A stretch of 64,000 nucleotides of DNA, from NCBI RefSeq assembly GCF_039536765.1, contig NZ_BAAAZF010000001.1, positions 930,001 through 994,000 of the forward strand, in the 5' to 3' direction. Under the pieces are notes generated by a model. It saw nothing but the letters and a program-made list of their open reading frames with translations. It had not been told where the DNA came from and made no database searches. This stretch comes from Parerythrobacter jejuensis (GTDB lineage: Bacteria > Pseudomonadota > Alphaproteobacteria > Sphingomonadales > Sphingomonadaceae). A program made the position numbers and the translations under genes. How positions within the stretch are numbered: position 1 is the first letter of the stretch; every line of letters starts with the position of its first letter. Of the stretch, positions 35,462-44,082 are shown one piece after another.

Positions 35462-35848
35462 ATGACCTCGACCCAGCAAAACGCTCTGACTCTCGTCGCA
35501 CGCCTGTTGCTTGCGCTGCTATTTATCCTGGCCGGCGTGAACAAAGTGGGCGCGATGGAAGGGACCGTGGGCTACATCACATCCAAAGGCCTGCCGCTAC
35601 CCGAGGTTGCCTATTTCGGCACCGTGGCGCTGGAAATCGGAGCCGGGCTACTTCTCGCGATCGGGTTCAAGGCGCGCTATGCAGCTGGCGCGCTAGGTAT
35701 CTTCTCGATCCTGACCGCGGTGTTTTTCCACAATGACTTCGCGCAGCAGAACGAGATTACGGCCTTTCTCAAGAACCTCGCCATTGCCGGCGGCATGTTC
35801 GCGATTGCGGCTCACGGGCCAGGGAAGTTTGCGCTCGATAAGGGCTGA
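35462..35848 (+). CDS. DoxX family membrane protein
   Basis: A 128-residue four-TM protein of the DoxX/DoxD family. Hydrophobic segments are at about 10-28, 47-65, 73-90 and 104-122, with the conserved LLFILAGVNKVGAMEG motif and ALEIGAGLLLAIGFKARYAA. Members act as small redox or thiol-linked membrane subunits; the role is often unknown. The ATG at 35462 has a GGAGAG site, so 35420 (inside azoR) was rejected. Last gene of the pirin operon, followed by a hairpin at 35870-35894. Confidence 0.87.
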   Translation: MTSTQQNALTLVARLLLALLFILAGVNKVGAMEGTVGYITSKGLPLPEVAYFGTVALEIGAGLLLAIGFKARYAAGALGIFSILTAVFFHNDFAQQNEITAFLKNLAIAGGMFAIAAHGPGKFALDKG

Positions 35849-35869
35849 CCCCTGTTTGCCTCAGACAAA

Positions 35870-35897
35870 TGCCGGGGAGCCCAGCTCTCCGGCATTT
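35870..35897 (+). terminator. probable terminator of the pirin-azoR-doxX operon
   Basis: TGCCGGGGAG (35870-35879) pairs with CTCTCCGGCA (35885-35894), one G-T pair, five-base loop, followed by only TTT. The short T-tract makes it a weak intrinsic terminator. Confidence 0.55.
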
Positions 35898-35919
35898 GCG
35901 TGTTCGGGTGGCAAAGCCC

Positions 35920-36327
35920 TCAGTCTGGCTTGTCGCGCTTTCTCGACTTCTTTTTCTTTGGTTCTTTGATGAAGCGGCGATTGTCGGCCTGTTGCTTGAG
36001 CACTTGTGCTCGAGTCTGAAGCTCGCGGCTCTCTTCCGGAGAAAGCCCGTCTTGGGCAAACCTGTCTGCCATGGCCCCGATTTGCCGCGCTTCACGCCGG
36101 AGCCCTCGAGCCTCGCGGCGAGACAATTGGCCCGCATCGCGGCCATCACGGATCGTCTCGTCTGCGCGTTCGAGAGCGCGCGCTGATTCCGCACCTTGCG
36201 AATTGATCGCGGTCGGCACGAACACAAGCTTGTAAGTGCCCGTCGATGGCAAGGATGAACTGCCGAACTGGGTGCACCCGGTCAGGGCGATCGACGCGCC
36301 GAGAATATACAGCAAAGCAGGTTTCAA
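35920..36327 (-). CDS. lipoprotein of unknown function
   Basis: A 135-residue lipoprotein. The lipobox ALTGC in MKPALLYILGASIALTGCTQ places the lipidated Cys at residue 18. The mature part is rich in Arg, Glu and Gln with heptad-like spacing (SRREARGLRREARQIGAMAD, then ELQTRAQVLKQQADNRRF), predicting a long helix or coiled coil, and ends in a basic tail (KKKKSRKRDKPD). No functional family is recognised. It is the only gene between the doxX terminator and nadE, with no obvious partners. Confidence 0.78.
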   Translation of the reverse strand: MKPALLYILGASIALTGCTQFGSSSLPSTGTYKLVFVPTAINSQGAESARALERADETIRDGRDAGQLSRREARGLRREARQIGAMADRFAQDGLSPEESRELQTRAQVLKQQADNRRFIKEPKKKKSRKRDKPD

Positions 36328-36408
36328 AGCCTTGTCTCCCCTTCGCCCGGGAATGTGTGACCCCTGTGCTGAATTGCTTGTGAACTGGCCGATAGCGGCG
36401 CCGCACAG

Positions 36409-38721
36409 CTAGCTTTCCGGCACTTCGCGTTTCAATTCGTCCAGCCAAACCTTCGCCACCGCATCGCTCGGTGCGCGCCAATCGCCGCGCGGGCTCAGCG
36501 CGCCACCGCTGCTGACTTTCGGGCCATTGGGCAAGGCGCTGCGCTTGAATTGGCTGAACTGGAAGAAACGCCACAGGAATTTCTCGAGCCACTGGCGGAT
36601 CGTGGCCAGATCATACTGGTTCTTGCGGTCCTCCGGGAAGCCGGCCGGCCATTGCCCTTCACCCGCTGCCTTCCACGCATGCCACGCCAGGAACGCCACT
36701 TTGCTCGGGCTCTGGCCGTAACGGATGATGTGGTGGAGGAAGAAGTCGTTCAGCTCATACGGCCCGATCTGGCTCTCGGTGCTCTGCATTGTGCCATCTT
36801 CGCCTGCAGGCACCAATTCGGGCGAGATTTCGGTGTCGAGAATGGCTTGCAATACGGCATCGCACTGGTCGCTGAATTGCCCGGTGCTGATCGTCCACCG
36901 GATCAGATACTGGATGAGCGTCTTGGGCACGCCGGAATTGACGCCGTAATGGCTCATCTGGTCGCCTACGCCATAGGTGCACCAGCCTAGCGCCAGCTCG
37001 CTCAGATCGCCCGTGCCGACGACAAAACCCTTGTGCTGGCCAGACAGGCGGAACAGGTAATCGGTCCGCAGGCCCGCCTGCACATTTTCGAAAGTCGTAT
37101 CATATACCGGCTCGCCATTGGCGAAGGCGTGGCCGATATTTTCCAGCATCATTTGCGCGGTTGGCTTGATGTCGATTTCCTCGGCAGTGATCTCCATCAC
37201 TTCCATCAGCTTCCAGGCGTTCGATTTGGTCCCGTCCGATGTGCCGAAGCCGGGCATGGTGTAGCCGCGAATGGTGCTGCGCGGCAGGCCCAACCGGTCA
37301 CACGCTTTGGCCGCCACGATCAGTGCGTGGGTCGAATCGAGTCCGCCTGAAATGCCGATCACCAGCGATTGCGGATTGGTCGCGCCGATCCGCCGCATCA
37401 AGGCATCAACCTGGATGTTGAACGCCTCGTAGCAATCTTCGTCCAACGTGTGTTGGCTGCCCGGCACAAAGGGGAAACGCCGGATCGGGCGTTGCAAACC
37501 CTTGTCGCCTGCCACATGCGCATGGTCGAAACTGATCGTGCGATACCAGTCTTCGGGCCGCTTCTCATGCTCTGCTGCATCGGCAAACGTCTGGTTGCGC
37601 ATCCGTTCGGCCAGGATGCGGCTGGTGTCGACATCGACCACGCACAGTTCCGGCTCGAGATCGAAACGGGTGCTTTCACCCATCAACTCGCCCATTTCGT
37701 AGATGACGCCCTGCCCGTCCCATGCAAGGTCGGTGGTACTTTCGCCGTGCCCGCTGGCGGAATACACATACGCGCAGATCGAGCGAGCTGAGCTGGAACG
37801 GCAATGCAGTTTGCGATCATCCGCACGGCCAATGGTAATCGGGCTGGCGGAAAGGTTGGTCAGGATCGTCGCGCCTGCCAATGCAGCCAGGGTGCCGGGC
37901 GGATTGGGGCTCCAGAAATCCTCGCAGATCTCGATCCCGAATGTGAAGCCGGGCACATTGCTTGCGGCAAAGATGACGTCGGTGCCGAAAGGCACGCTGT
38001 GTCCGGCCACGGTAATATCCAGCCCCTGGCAATTGCGGCCATGGGTGAACCAGCGCTTTTCATAAAACTCGCGGTAATTGGGCAGGAAGCTTTTCGGTAC
38101 GACTCCCAGAAGTTGACCGTTTGCGATGGCCAGCGCGCAATTGTAAATCTTGCCGTTGCGGCGCAACGGCGCGCCGATCACCAGCACCGGCGTCAAACCC
38201 AGGCTCGCCTCGACAATCGCCCCCACCGCCTCCTCGCACGCGTCCAGCATGGCGGTTTGCAAATGCAGGTCATCGATCGCGTAGGAAGACACGCACAATT
38301 CGGGATAGACCACCAGGTCAACCTGCTGCTCATGCGCCTTCTTCGCCTCGGCAATGATCCCGTCGCGATTGAACGGCACATCGGCGGTACGCATACTGGG
38401 CGTGGCCGTGGCAACCCGCACGAAACCGTGGCGGTGCATGTCGAAGAAATTCTCTGGGCCGCTCATTGATGCGGTGCCTTTCGTTGGGGGAGACTTGCGT
38501 GTCGAGACAGGCTCGAGCCAATCGGCAGGCGCGCATATGTTCAGCTCTGCCAGGCGTTTCTGGACCGGTGGACGGGCAATCTTGCCCTTGACTTCCCAGC
38601 CATACACCGTGCGGCTGGCCCAAGCCTGCGGAGCACCGTACAGCGCGCCAAATTCCTGCGCCGAAAGCGGCGGATCGTGAGCTTCACGCCATTGCCTGAT
38701 CTTTTGCCCGGCCAGATGCAT
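36409..38721 (-). CDS. nadE: NAD+ synthase (glutamine-hydrolysing) with N-terminal HTH domain
   Basis: A 770-residue ORF combining two parts. Residues 1-85 are a Cro/CI-type HTH (helices around GQKIRQWREA, LSAQEFGALYG, SRTVYGWEVKG) plus a Ser/Pro/Lys linker. Residues 86-770 are full-length NadE, itself starting MSGPENFFDMHRHGF at base 38466. Its amidase triad is E56, K125, C181 (NadE numbering) and its ATP PP-loop SGGLDS at 373-378. NadE turns deamido-NAD to NAD with ammonia from glutamine. There is no stop between the parts. An AAAGG ten bases before 38466 could allow separate synthesis of plain NadE. The palindrome at 38730-38748 directly precedes the HTH start. Confidence 0.88.
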   Translation of the reverse strand: MHLAGQKIRQWREAHDPPLSAQEFGALYGAPQAWASRTVYGWEVKGKIARPPVQKRLAELNICAPADWLEPVSTRKSPPTKGTASMSGPENFFDMHRHGFVRVATATPSMRTADVPFNRDGIIAEAKKAHEQQVDLVVYPELCVSSYAIDDLHLQTAMLDACEEAVGAIVEASLGLTPVLVIGAPLRRNGKIYNCALAIANGQLLGVVPKSFLPNYREFYEKRWFTHGRNCQGLDITVAGHSVPFGTDVIFAASNVPGFTFGIEICEDFWSPNPPGTLAALAGATILTNLSASPITIGRADDRKLHCRSSSARSICAYVYSASGHGESTTDLAWDGQGVIYEMGELMGESTRFDLEPELCVVDVDTSRILAERMRNQTFADAAEHEKRPEDWYRTISFDHAHVAGDKGLQRPIRRFPFVPGSQHTLDEDCYEAFNIQVDALMRRIGATNPQSLVIGISGGLDSTHALIVAAKACDRLGLPRSTIRGYTMPGFGTSDGTKSNAWKLMEVMEITAEEIDIKPTAQMMLENIGHAFANGEPVYDTTFENVQAGLRTDYLFRLSGQHKGFVVGTGDLSELALGWCTYGVGDQMSHYGVNSGVPKTLIQYLIRWTISTGQFSDQCDAVLQAILDTEISPELVPAGEDGTMQSTESQIGPYELNDFFLHHIIRYGQSPSKVAFLAWHAWKAAGEGQWPAGFPEDRKNQYDLATIRQWLEKFLWRFFQFSQFKRSALPNGPKVSSGGALSPRGDWRAPSDAVAKVWLDELKREVPES

Positions 38722-38729
38722 TGCACGTC

Positions 38730-38748
38730 AGTATCCCAAGAGGATACT
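38730..38748. promoter_or_regulatory. palindromic operator before the HTH-nadE ORF
   Basis: AGTATCC-N5-GGATACT, a perfect 7-bp dyad, lies 9-27 bases upstream of the HTH start and overlaps the topoisomerase stop codon. Such symmetrical sites are usual for Cro/CI-type repressors. The right arm (GATACT on the minus strand) is also a possible -10 element, which would start transcription close to the ATG and give a nearly leaderless mRNA. Confidence 0.6.
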
Positions 38749-39769
38749 AAGCTGCAAGCAATTCCTGCGCCGGCGGGGCTTGTTGCAAAAGGGAGATCAG
38801 CCCGCGTTCGTGTCGGGTCAGATATTTGGTCGCACGGGGTAAGTCCAACGCTGCGCGCCATTCCTCCCAGCCGCCATCGCGTGACAGGATATCGATCACC
38901 GCCGGATGGATATAGCTGTTGCGGGCAACCGCCGGGGTGTTGCCTAGCTTGTCTGACACTTCTTCGAGCACAGCACTGATCGTAGGCCGGTCGGTCGAAT
39001 CCGCGAGCATGGTGTAAGCCAAGACGGAGGCATGCCAGGTGCGGAAGTTCTTGGCTGAAAAATCTTCCCCCATAGCATCTCGCAGATAGCCGTTCACGTC
39101 GCTGCTATCGAGCCGCTGGCGCTGCCCACCGCCATCGTAGTATTGGAACAGATGCTTCCCGGGCACGTCGCGCGCGTCCTCGACAGCGCGAGCCAACTCC
39201 TCGTCGACCAGCGTTACCGAGCGGTCTTTCCCGCCCTTGCCGGTAAATTCGACCGTAACTGTGCTGCCATCGATTTCGGCGTGGCGATCGCGCAATGTCG
39301 AAGCACCATAGCTCTGGTTGCGTTTCTTGTAGGCTTCGTTCCCGATCCGCAGGTGCCCCATATCGAGCAGCCGCACCACGGCGGCCAGAATCCTAGAGCG
39401 GGTCGGTTCCTCGCCCACGATATCGCGTTCTACGCGTTGGCGTATCAAAGGCAGAAATTCCCCGAAAGCCAGGCATTGGTCGAACTTCTCGCCCTCTCTC
39501 ATGGTGCGAAATTCAGGATGATACCGGTATTGCTTGCGGCCCTTGTCATCATAGCCGGTGGCAAGGATGTGGCCATTGGGCGCTGGGCAAAACCATGCAT
39601 CGACATAAGCTGGGGGCAAGGCGATTGCATTCAGGCGGGCCTTCTCCTCCCGATCTTTGATCAAGCGCCCTGCCGGATCGTAATAGGCAAAACCGCGACC
39701 GGCGCCTTTGCGTGAAATGCCGGGAAGGTTGTCGTCGACAAATATGAGTTCTGATGATCCGCTTGCCAT
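38747..39769 (-). CDS. DNA topoisomerase IB (poxvirus/bacterial type)
   Basis: A 340-residue type IB topoisomerase, which relaxes supercoils through a 3'-phosphotyrosyl nick. The N-terminal domain has GISRKGAGRGFAYYDPAGRL and LPPAYVDAWFCPAPNGHILA. The catalytic core includes NQSYGASTLRDRHAEIDGST, KNFRTWHASVLAY and the active-site Tyr in NTPAVARNSYIHPAVID. The ATG at 39769 is preferred to 39778. Its stop lies 25 bases before the HTH-nadE start, and the operator for that ORF overlaps the stop. Confidence 0.92.
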   Translation of the reverse strand: MASGSSELIFVDDNLPGISRKGAGRGFAYYDPAGRLIKDREEKARLNAIALPPAYVDAWFCPAPNGHILATGYDDKGRKQYRYHPEFRTMREGEKFDQCLAFGEFLPLIRQRVERDIVGEEPTRSRILAAVVRLLDMGHLRIGNEAYKKRNQSYGASTLRDRHAEIDGSTVTVEFTGKGGKDRSVTLVDEELARAVEDARDVPGKHLFQYYDGGGQRQRLDSSDVNGYLRDAMGEDFSAKNFRTWHASVLAYTMLADSTDRPTISAVLEEVSDKLGNTPAVARNSYIHPAVIDILSRDGGWEEWRAALDLPRATKYLTRHERGLISLLQQAPPAQELLAA

Positions 39770-39943
39770 GGATAACAAACCGCAGCAGGCCCCAAGCGGT
39801 TCCGGCGGCTGGTCGCAAAGTCCGGGACACGATGCGAAGCTTGGGCACTAGGATTGAAAGCAAATCCTGCTGCTGCCGCACTTGTCACATCGTGCTGTCC
39901 GCCCAATTGAAAGCACACGTCACTAGCGACAGGAGATCAACCG

Positions 39944-40792
39944 ATGGCCGACCCTACTTACACTCCGCCCGAAGTCTGGACCAATGACACCGAAAACGGC
40001 GGACGGTTCGCCAGCATTAATCGCCCTACAGCCGGTGCGCGCGAACAGAAGGATCTGCCAGTCGGTGAGCACCCCTACCAACTCTATTCCCTCGCCACCC
40101 CGAACGGGGTGAAAGCCAACATCATCCTCGAGGAGCTGATCGAGGCGGGGCATGACCTCGATTATGATGCCTGGGTCATCAACATCGGTGACGGCACCCA
40201 GTTCACCAGTGGCTTCGTCGATATCAATCCCAATTCCAAGATTCCGGCCCTGCTCGATCGCAGCGGCGATACGCCGGTGCGCGTGTTCGAAAGCGGCGCG
40301 ATCCTGATGCATCTGGCAGAGAAATACGGCGCTTTTCTTGGCTCGGCCGAAATCCGCGCGGAGATGCTCAGCTGGCTGTTCTGGCAAGTTGGAAGCGCGC
40401 CCTTCATTGGCGGCGGCTTTGGCCATTTCTACGCCTATGCGCCCGAGAAATACGAATATCCGATCAACCGCTACGCGATGGAAACAAAGCGGCTGTTCGA
40501 TGTCGCCGACAAGCGCCTGGCCGAAACGCAATTCCTTGCCGGTAACGAATATACGATTGCCGACATGGCCACCTATCCGTGGCTTGCCCCTTTCGTGTTC
40601 GGCGTGATCTATGAAGAGGCCAAGACGTTCCTCTCGATCAACGAATACGAGAATGTCGCGCGCTGGGTGCACGAGATCTCGGAACGCCCTGCGGTCAAGC
40701 GGGCACGGATGGTCAACAAGGTGTGGGGAGAGGAAAACACCCAGGTTCCCAATCGTCATTCCGCCGCTGATTTCGAAGGTAAGGATATTTAG
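39944..40792 (+). CDS. yghU: glutathione S-transferase, YghU type
   Basis: A 282-residue GST of the YghU/nu class, able to reduce disulfides and organic peroxides with glutathione. Typical features are the N-terminal extension INRPTAGAREQKDLPVGEHP, the start of the thioredoxin fold YQLYSLATPNGVKANIILEE, the GSH-binding NPNSKIPALLD and FESGAILMHLAEKYGAFLG, and the C-terminal WGEENTQVPNRHSAADF. A CAGGAGATC ribosome site precedes the ATG. It is divergent from topoisomerase IB and followed by a transporter gene. Confidence 0.93.
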   Translation: MADPTYTPPEVWTNDTENGGRFASINRPTAGAREQKDLPVGEHPYQLYSLATPNGVKANIILEELIEAGHDLDYDAWVINIGDGTQFTSGFVDINPNSKIPALLDRSGDTPVRVFESGAILMHLAEKYGAFLGSAEIRAEMLSWLFWQVGSAPFIGGGFGHFYAYAPEKYEYPINRYAMETKRLFDVADKRLAETQFLAGNEYTIADMATYPWLAPFVFGVIYEEAKTFLSINEYENVARWVHEISERPAVKRARMVNKVWGEENTQVPNRHSAADFEGKDI

Positions 40793-40828
40793 CGCCGCAC
40801 GAGCGTTATCCGCGCACATGTCGATCAA

Positions 40829-42244
40829 TTGTGGTCGGCTGTGCGCACTTCGGAGAGCGTCTTGGCCCGGCAGTCGGACGAGAAAATCGGGTTACGCGAG
40901 AAGGTCGGATACGGCGTGGGCGACCTCGCTTCCGGGCTCTATCTCAACTTCTTCGGCGTTTTCCTGTTTTATTATTTCGTCGATCTGGGCAGCGTCGCGC
41001 CAGCGGCAATCGCGCTGATGCTGCTCCTGTCCAAGCTGGTCGACGCCTTCACCGATCCGATGATGGGTGCCATTGCCGATCGAACCCGCACGCGCTGGGG
41101 CCGTTATCGCCCCTATTTGCTATTCGGGGCCTTGCCCTTCGGCCTGTTCGGCGCGGCGGTTTTCCTGTTCCCTGACATGGCACCGGGGCCAATGCTGGTT
41201 TACGCCTATGTGACTTACGGGCTGGCGATGCTCGCTTACACCGCCGTGAATGTACCCTATGGCGGACTCTTGGGGACAATATCGCCGTCGGCAAGCGAAC
41301 GTTCGAGCGTCACAGCCTATCGCATGTTCTTCTCTGCGCTGAGCGGAATCCTTCTCGGTCTTCTCGGCACCACGCTTATCCGCGAGCTGGGCGGAGGTGA
41401 CGAGGCGCGCGGCATATTGCTCACCATGACCTGTATCGCGTTGTTCGGCACATTCTGCATCTGGATCAGCTTCGCCACGACCAAAGAACGGATCCCGCCA
41501 ACCGAGAGCCACGGCAGCATCTGGGGCGATGTCCGGGTCTTGGTGCGCACAGGGCCCTGGCTGGCGGTTGCTGCTGCAGCGATCCTTGGCGTTCTTGCCA
41601 TCGCTGCACGCTTCGCCAGCGCAAAGTTCTTCTTCAAGTATGTCGCAGGTGATGACGGGACGCCTGTGTTTGCTTTTCTCGATCGCCTTGGCCTGTTCCT
41701 GACCGCGCTTGCGATCGGACAGATAAGTGGAGTGGTCCTCGGCAATTATCTTCGTCATGGCCTCGAAAAACGAACGATCATCATCCTGGGCGGCGCCCTG
41801 AAGTGCTCCGGCATCCTGCTGTTCTACATTCTGCCGCTCGATGCCGTTTGGCCGCAGACGCTGATCCAGCTGTTAATCGGCGTCGGCTTTGGACTTTTGA
41901 TGGTGATGAGTTTTTCCATGTTCACCGACATCGCCGAGTATGTTGACTGGAAGAGTGGGTTGCAGATGACGGGGCTGGTCGTCGCCGCTTCGGTGTTCGC
42001 GGTGAAAGTAGGTGTGGGCCTCGGTTCGGCCGTACCAGGCTTCGTTATGGAGTTGACCGGCTTTGATGCGAGTGCTCCGACGCAGAGCGAAAGCGCTTTG
42101 GTCGGTATCCAGCTGGCCTTCGCCTTGATACCCGCCGCCGCCCTTGCTCCGGCGATTGTCGCGATCAGCTTCTACAGGCTCGACCGGGCGCGAATTTCAC
42201 AGGTTGAAGCAGAGCTTTCCAGCCGCCGTCTCGCAAACTCCTGA
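40829..42244 (+). CDS. GPH-family sugar:cation symporter (MFS)
   Basis: A 471-residue twelve-TM transporter of the glycoside-pentoside-hexuronide family. The signature YGVGDLASGLYLNFFGVFLF begins the first TM. SKLVDAFTDPMMGAIADRTR then TRWGRYRPYLLFGALP is the conserved loop, and FTDIAEYVDWKSGLQMTGLV occurs in the second half. GPH proteins import sugars or glycosides with Na+ or H+. The TTG at 40829 has no clear ribosome site; a TTG at 40862 preceded by GGAGAG is an alternative, so the N-terminus is uncertain. No catabolic gene is adjacent to name the substrate. Confidence 0.87.
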   Translation: MWSAVRTSESVLARQSDEKIGLREKVGYGVGDLASGLYLNFFGVFLFYYFVDLGSVAPAAIALMLLLSKLVDAFTDPMMGAIADRTRTRWGRYRPYLLFGALPFGLFGAAVFLFPDMAPGPMLVYAYVTYGLAMLAYTAVNVPYGGLLGTISPSASERSSVTAYRMFFSALSGILLGLLGTTLIRELGGGDEARGILLTMTCIALFGTFCIWISFATTKERIPPTESHGSIWGDVRVLVRTGPWLAVAAAAILGVLAIAARFASAKFFFKYVAGDDGTPVFAFLDRLGLFLTALAIGQISGVVLGNYLRHGLEKRTIIILGGALKCSGILLFYILPLDAVWPQTLIQLLIGVGFGLLMVMSFSMFTDIAEYVDWKSGLQMTGLVVAASVFAVKVGVGLGSAVPGFVMELTGFDASAPTQSESALVGIQLAFALIPAAALAPAIVAISFYRLDRARISQVEAELSSRRLANS

Positions 42245-42292
42245 ATCGCCCTTCCCTTATCGAAAGAACGCGTTATAGAGCGCGCCCAGTGC

Positions 42293-42367
42293 TGGGGTGT
42301 GGCCAAGTGGTAAGGCACCGGTTTTTGGTATCGGCATTCGCAGGTTCGATCCCTGCCACCCCAGCCA
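42293..42367 (+). tRNA. tRNA-Gln (anticodon TTG)
   Basis: The sequence folds as a cloverleaf: acceptor TGGGGTG pairs with CACCCCA. The D arm is GGCCAAGTGGTAAGGC-like, the anticodon loop contains TTTTTGG with anticodon TTG, and the T arm has GGTTCGATCC. The discriminator is G and the 3' CCA is encoded (42365-42367). It reads CAA codons and, with wobble modification, CAG. It stands alone, 49 bases after the transporter gene and facing the protease gene. Confidence 0.97.
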
Positions 42368-42379
42368 CTTTTCCCGATC

Positions 42380-43135
42380 CTAATGCTCAGCCGAAACGTC
42401 CGGCCCGGACAGGTCCAGCGACGGTTCCGGATTGTTGGGGACCAGCACCAGCACCCCGTTTTGCACTTTCCATTCGGCCAGTCGGCTGAGCAGGTTCATG
42501 CCGATCACATTGGTTTCGCCCAAATTGGGCGCGATGACCGCATCGAGGCCACGCGCGGCGACATTGCCGAAGCGCATTTCATCGATCGTCGTCATGGCAA
42601 CACGGATGGTGCCGTTGGCGGTGCTCATGCTGACCGGCAGCCTGTCCCGACGCGGCTCGATCCCCGCCTTCTGCGCGGTTTCAGAGGATAACGCAGTCAG
42701 TGTCGCGCCAGTATCGACCAGGAAATTTGCCCGGGTGCCGTTGATTTCCGCCTGCAGCCAATAGTGCCCATCCGCGGCCAGCGGCACGCGCGTCTCGCCG
42801 CCCTCGACCACTTGCTGGGGCAAACCGATTTCGGCCACTGCCAGATCAAAGCGCGGATCGAGCCGGGCAACCTGCAGCACCACGGTCAGCAACACACCGA
42901 CCAGCACCAGCGTGCTCGCACCGCGCACCAGCCTGCCCAACGGGACACTGCGGCGGATCATCATCCCGCCGACCCAGCCCACCAGCATGGCGAGCAGCGC
43001 CAGCATCAGCAGGCCCGTTTGCGGGATTTCCGCAACCCGCTGGGCGACAGCATCGAAACCCGTCTTGATGATTTCCATATCGTTCTGGTTTGCGCTCACT
43101 CGATCCATATAGGCAGCGCTGCGTGGCAAATCCAT
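42380..43135 (-). CDS. retropepsin-like aspartic protease, membrane-anchored
   Basis: A 251-residue protein of the TIGR02281-like clan AA protease group. Two N-terminal TM helices (about 41-60, LLMLALLAMLVGWVGGMMIR, and 72-90) are followed by a single retropepsin half-domain. Its active-site motif is VDTGATLTALS at about 147-157, and it ends with IAPNLGETNVIGMNLLSRLA. One-domain forms act as homodimers. The ATG at 43135 is 11 bases after the upstream oxidoreductase stop; 43108 is an alternative. It is the last gene of the egtB-egtD cluster, though a role in ergothioneine formation is only inferred from position. Confidence 0.85.
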   Translation of the reverse strand: MDLPRSAAYMDRVSANQNDMEIIKTGFDAVAQRVAEIPQTGLLMLALLAMLVGWVGGMMIRRSVPLGRLVRGASTLVLVGVLLTVVLQVARLDPRFDLAVAEIGLPQQVVEGGETRVPLAADGHYWLQAEINGTRANFLVDTGATLTALSSETAQKAGIEPRRDRLPVSMSTANGTIRVAMTTIDEMRFGNVAARGLDAVIAPNLGETNVIGMNLLSRLAEWKVQNGVLVLVPNNPEPSLDLSGPDVSAEH

Positions 43136-43145
43136 GAACGGGCGC

Positions 43146-44078
43146 TCAACCGGGTATCAGGTCCGCCAGTTCGCGGCCCGAGATCCATGCATTCTCCACC
43201 CGTGGGCCGCCCAGCCAATCGCCGCAAACACCCAGCCCGGCGTCTGCATCCCACAGTGCAGCCGGGCCATCGGCTTTGCCCACCATAGCAAAGCGCCAGC
43301 GATGCGCTGCGCTATGAACCGGCTCTGTAGCCTCCGCTCCGGTCTCTTCGAAAAGCTGCGCCAAAAGCATCGGCGCAACATCCTGCGGAGCAAGCTCCAG
43401 ATACGTGCGGGACCATTCGGGCGAGGCATGGACAACCCAGTTCTCCCCGTCACCACGCCCGGGCTTGGACGCGTTTCGTGCGGCCCAGCTGATGGCACTG
43501 CCCCGGAATATATCGGGCAGATCGAGCCGCCCGGCGAAGCGGAGCATCAGCGCCCAGCATGGTTGCGATTCCACGGCGGCAGCCTGTGCCGCAAATTCCG
43601 GAGCAACGGGTTGGAGCAACTGCGCGGCCTGCTCGGCAGGGATGGCGCACACGATCGTGTCGAAGCGGTGCAAGGTCTCGCCCGCGCGTACGACCCAACC
43701 GTCGCCATCGCGCGTGATGCTGTCGACGCGCGCGCCCCAATGCACCTCAAGACCGTCTGCCATATGCCGGATCGGGCCATTCATGCCTGGCGTGCCGACC
43801 ACCGCGTCGTCTCCTGCGGCCGACCAGTCCGCCACTGCGCCCGCCTCCCGCCAGCCCCGCACTGCCGCGATAAAGCGCGGATCACGCACAGTGAAATACT
43901 GCGCGCCATGGTCGAACCGGATGGTTGCCCCATCCACTTCGGCACGGCGCGTCGCCATCCGCCCGCCCGGCCCGCGTCCTTTGTCGAACACGGTCACAGA
44001 AAGGCCGCGCGCCGCCAATGCGGTCGCACAAGAAAGGCCGGCCATACCGGCACCGACAATGGCGATAGAGGATGTCAT
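43146..44078 (-). CDS. FAD-dependent amine-oxidase-like oxidoreductase
   Basis: A 310-residue flavoprotein of the renalase/amine-oxidase superfamily. Residues 1-33 carry the dinucleotide motif IAIVGAGMAGLSCATALAAR and an Asp ending the second strand (VTVFDKGRGPGGRMATRR). FDHGAQYFTVRDPRFI, VCAIPAEQAAQLLQP and the C-terminal VCGDWLGGPRVENAWISGRE complete the FAD site. Substrate unknown. It follows the DUF5996 gene after four bases. The 44123 start was rejected because it reads back into that gene. Confidence 0.88.
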   Translation of the reverse strand: MTSSIAIVGAGMAGLSCATALAARGLSVTVFDKGRGPGGRMATRRAEVDGATIRFDHGAQYFTVRDPRFIAAVRGWREAGAVADWSAAGDDAVVGTPGMNGPIRHMADGLEVHWGARVDSITRDGDGWVVRAGETLHRFDTIVCAIPAEQAAQLLQPVAPEFAAQAAAVESQPCWALMLRFAGRLDLPDIFRGSAISWAARNASKPGRGDGENWVVHASPEWSRTYLELAPQDVAPMLLAQLFEETGAEATEPVHSAAHRWRFAMVGKADGPAALWDADAGLGVCGDWLGGPRVENAWISGRELADLIPG

Positions 44079-44082
44079 TTGG

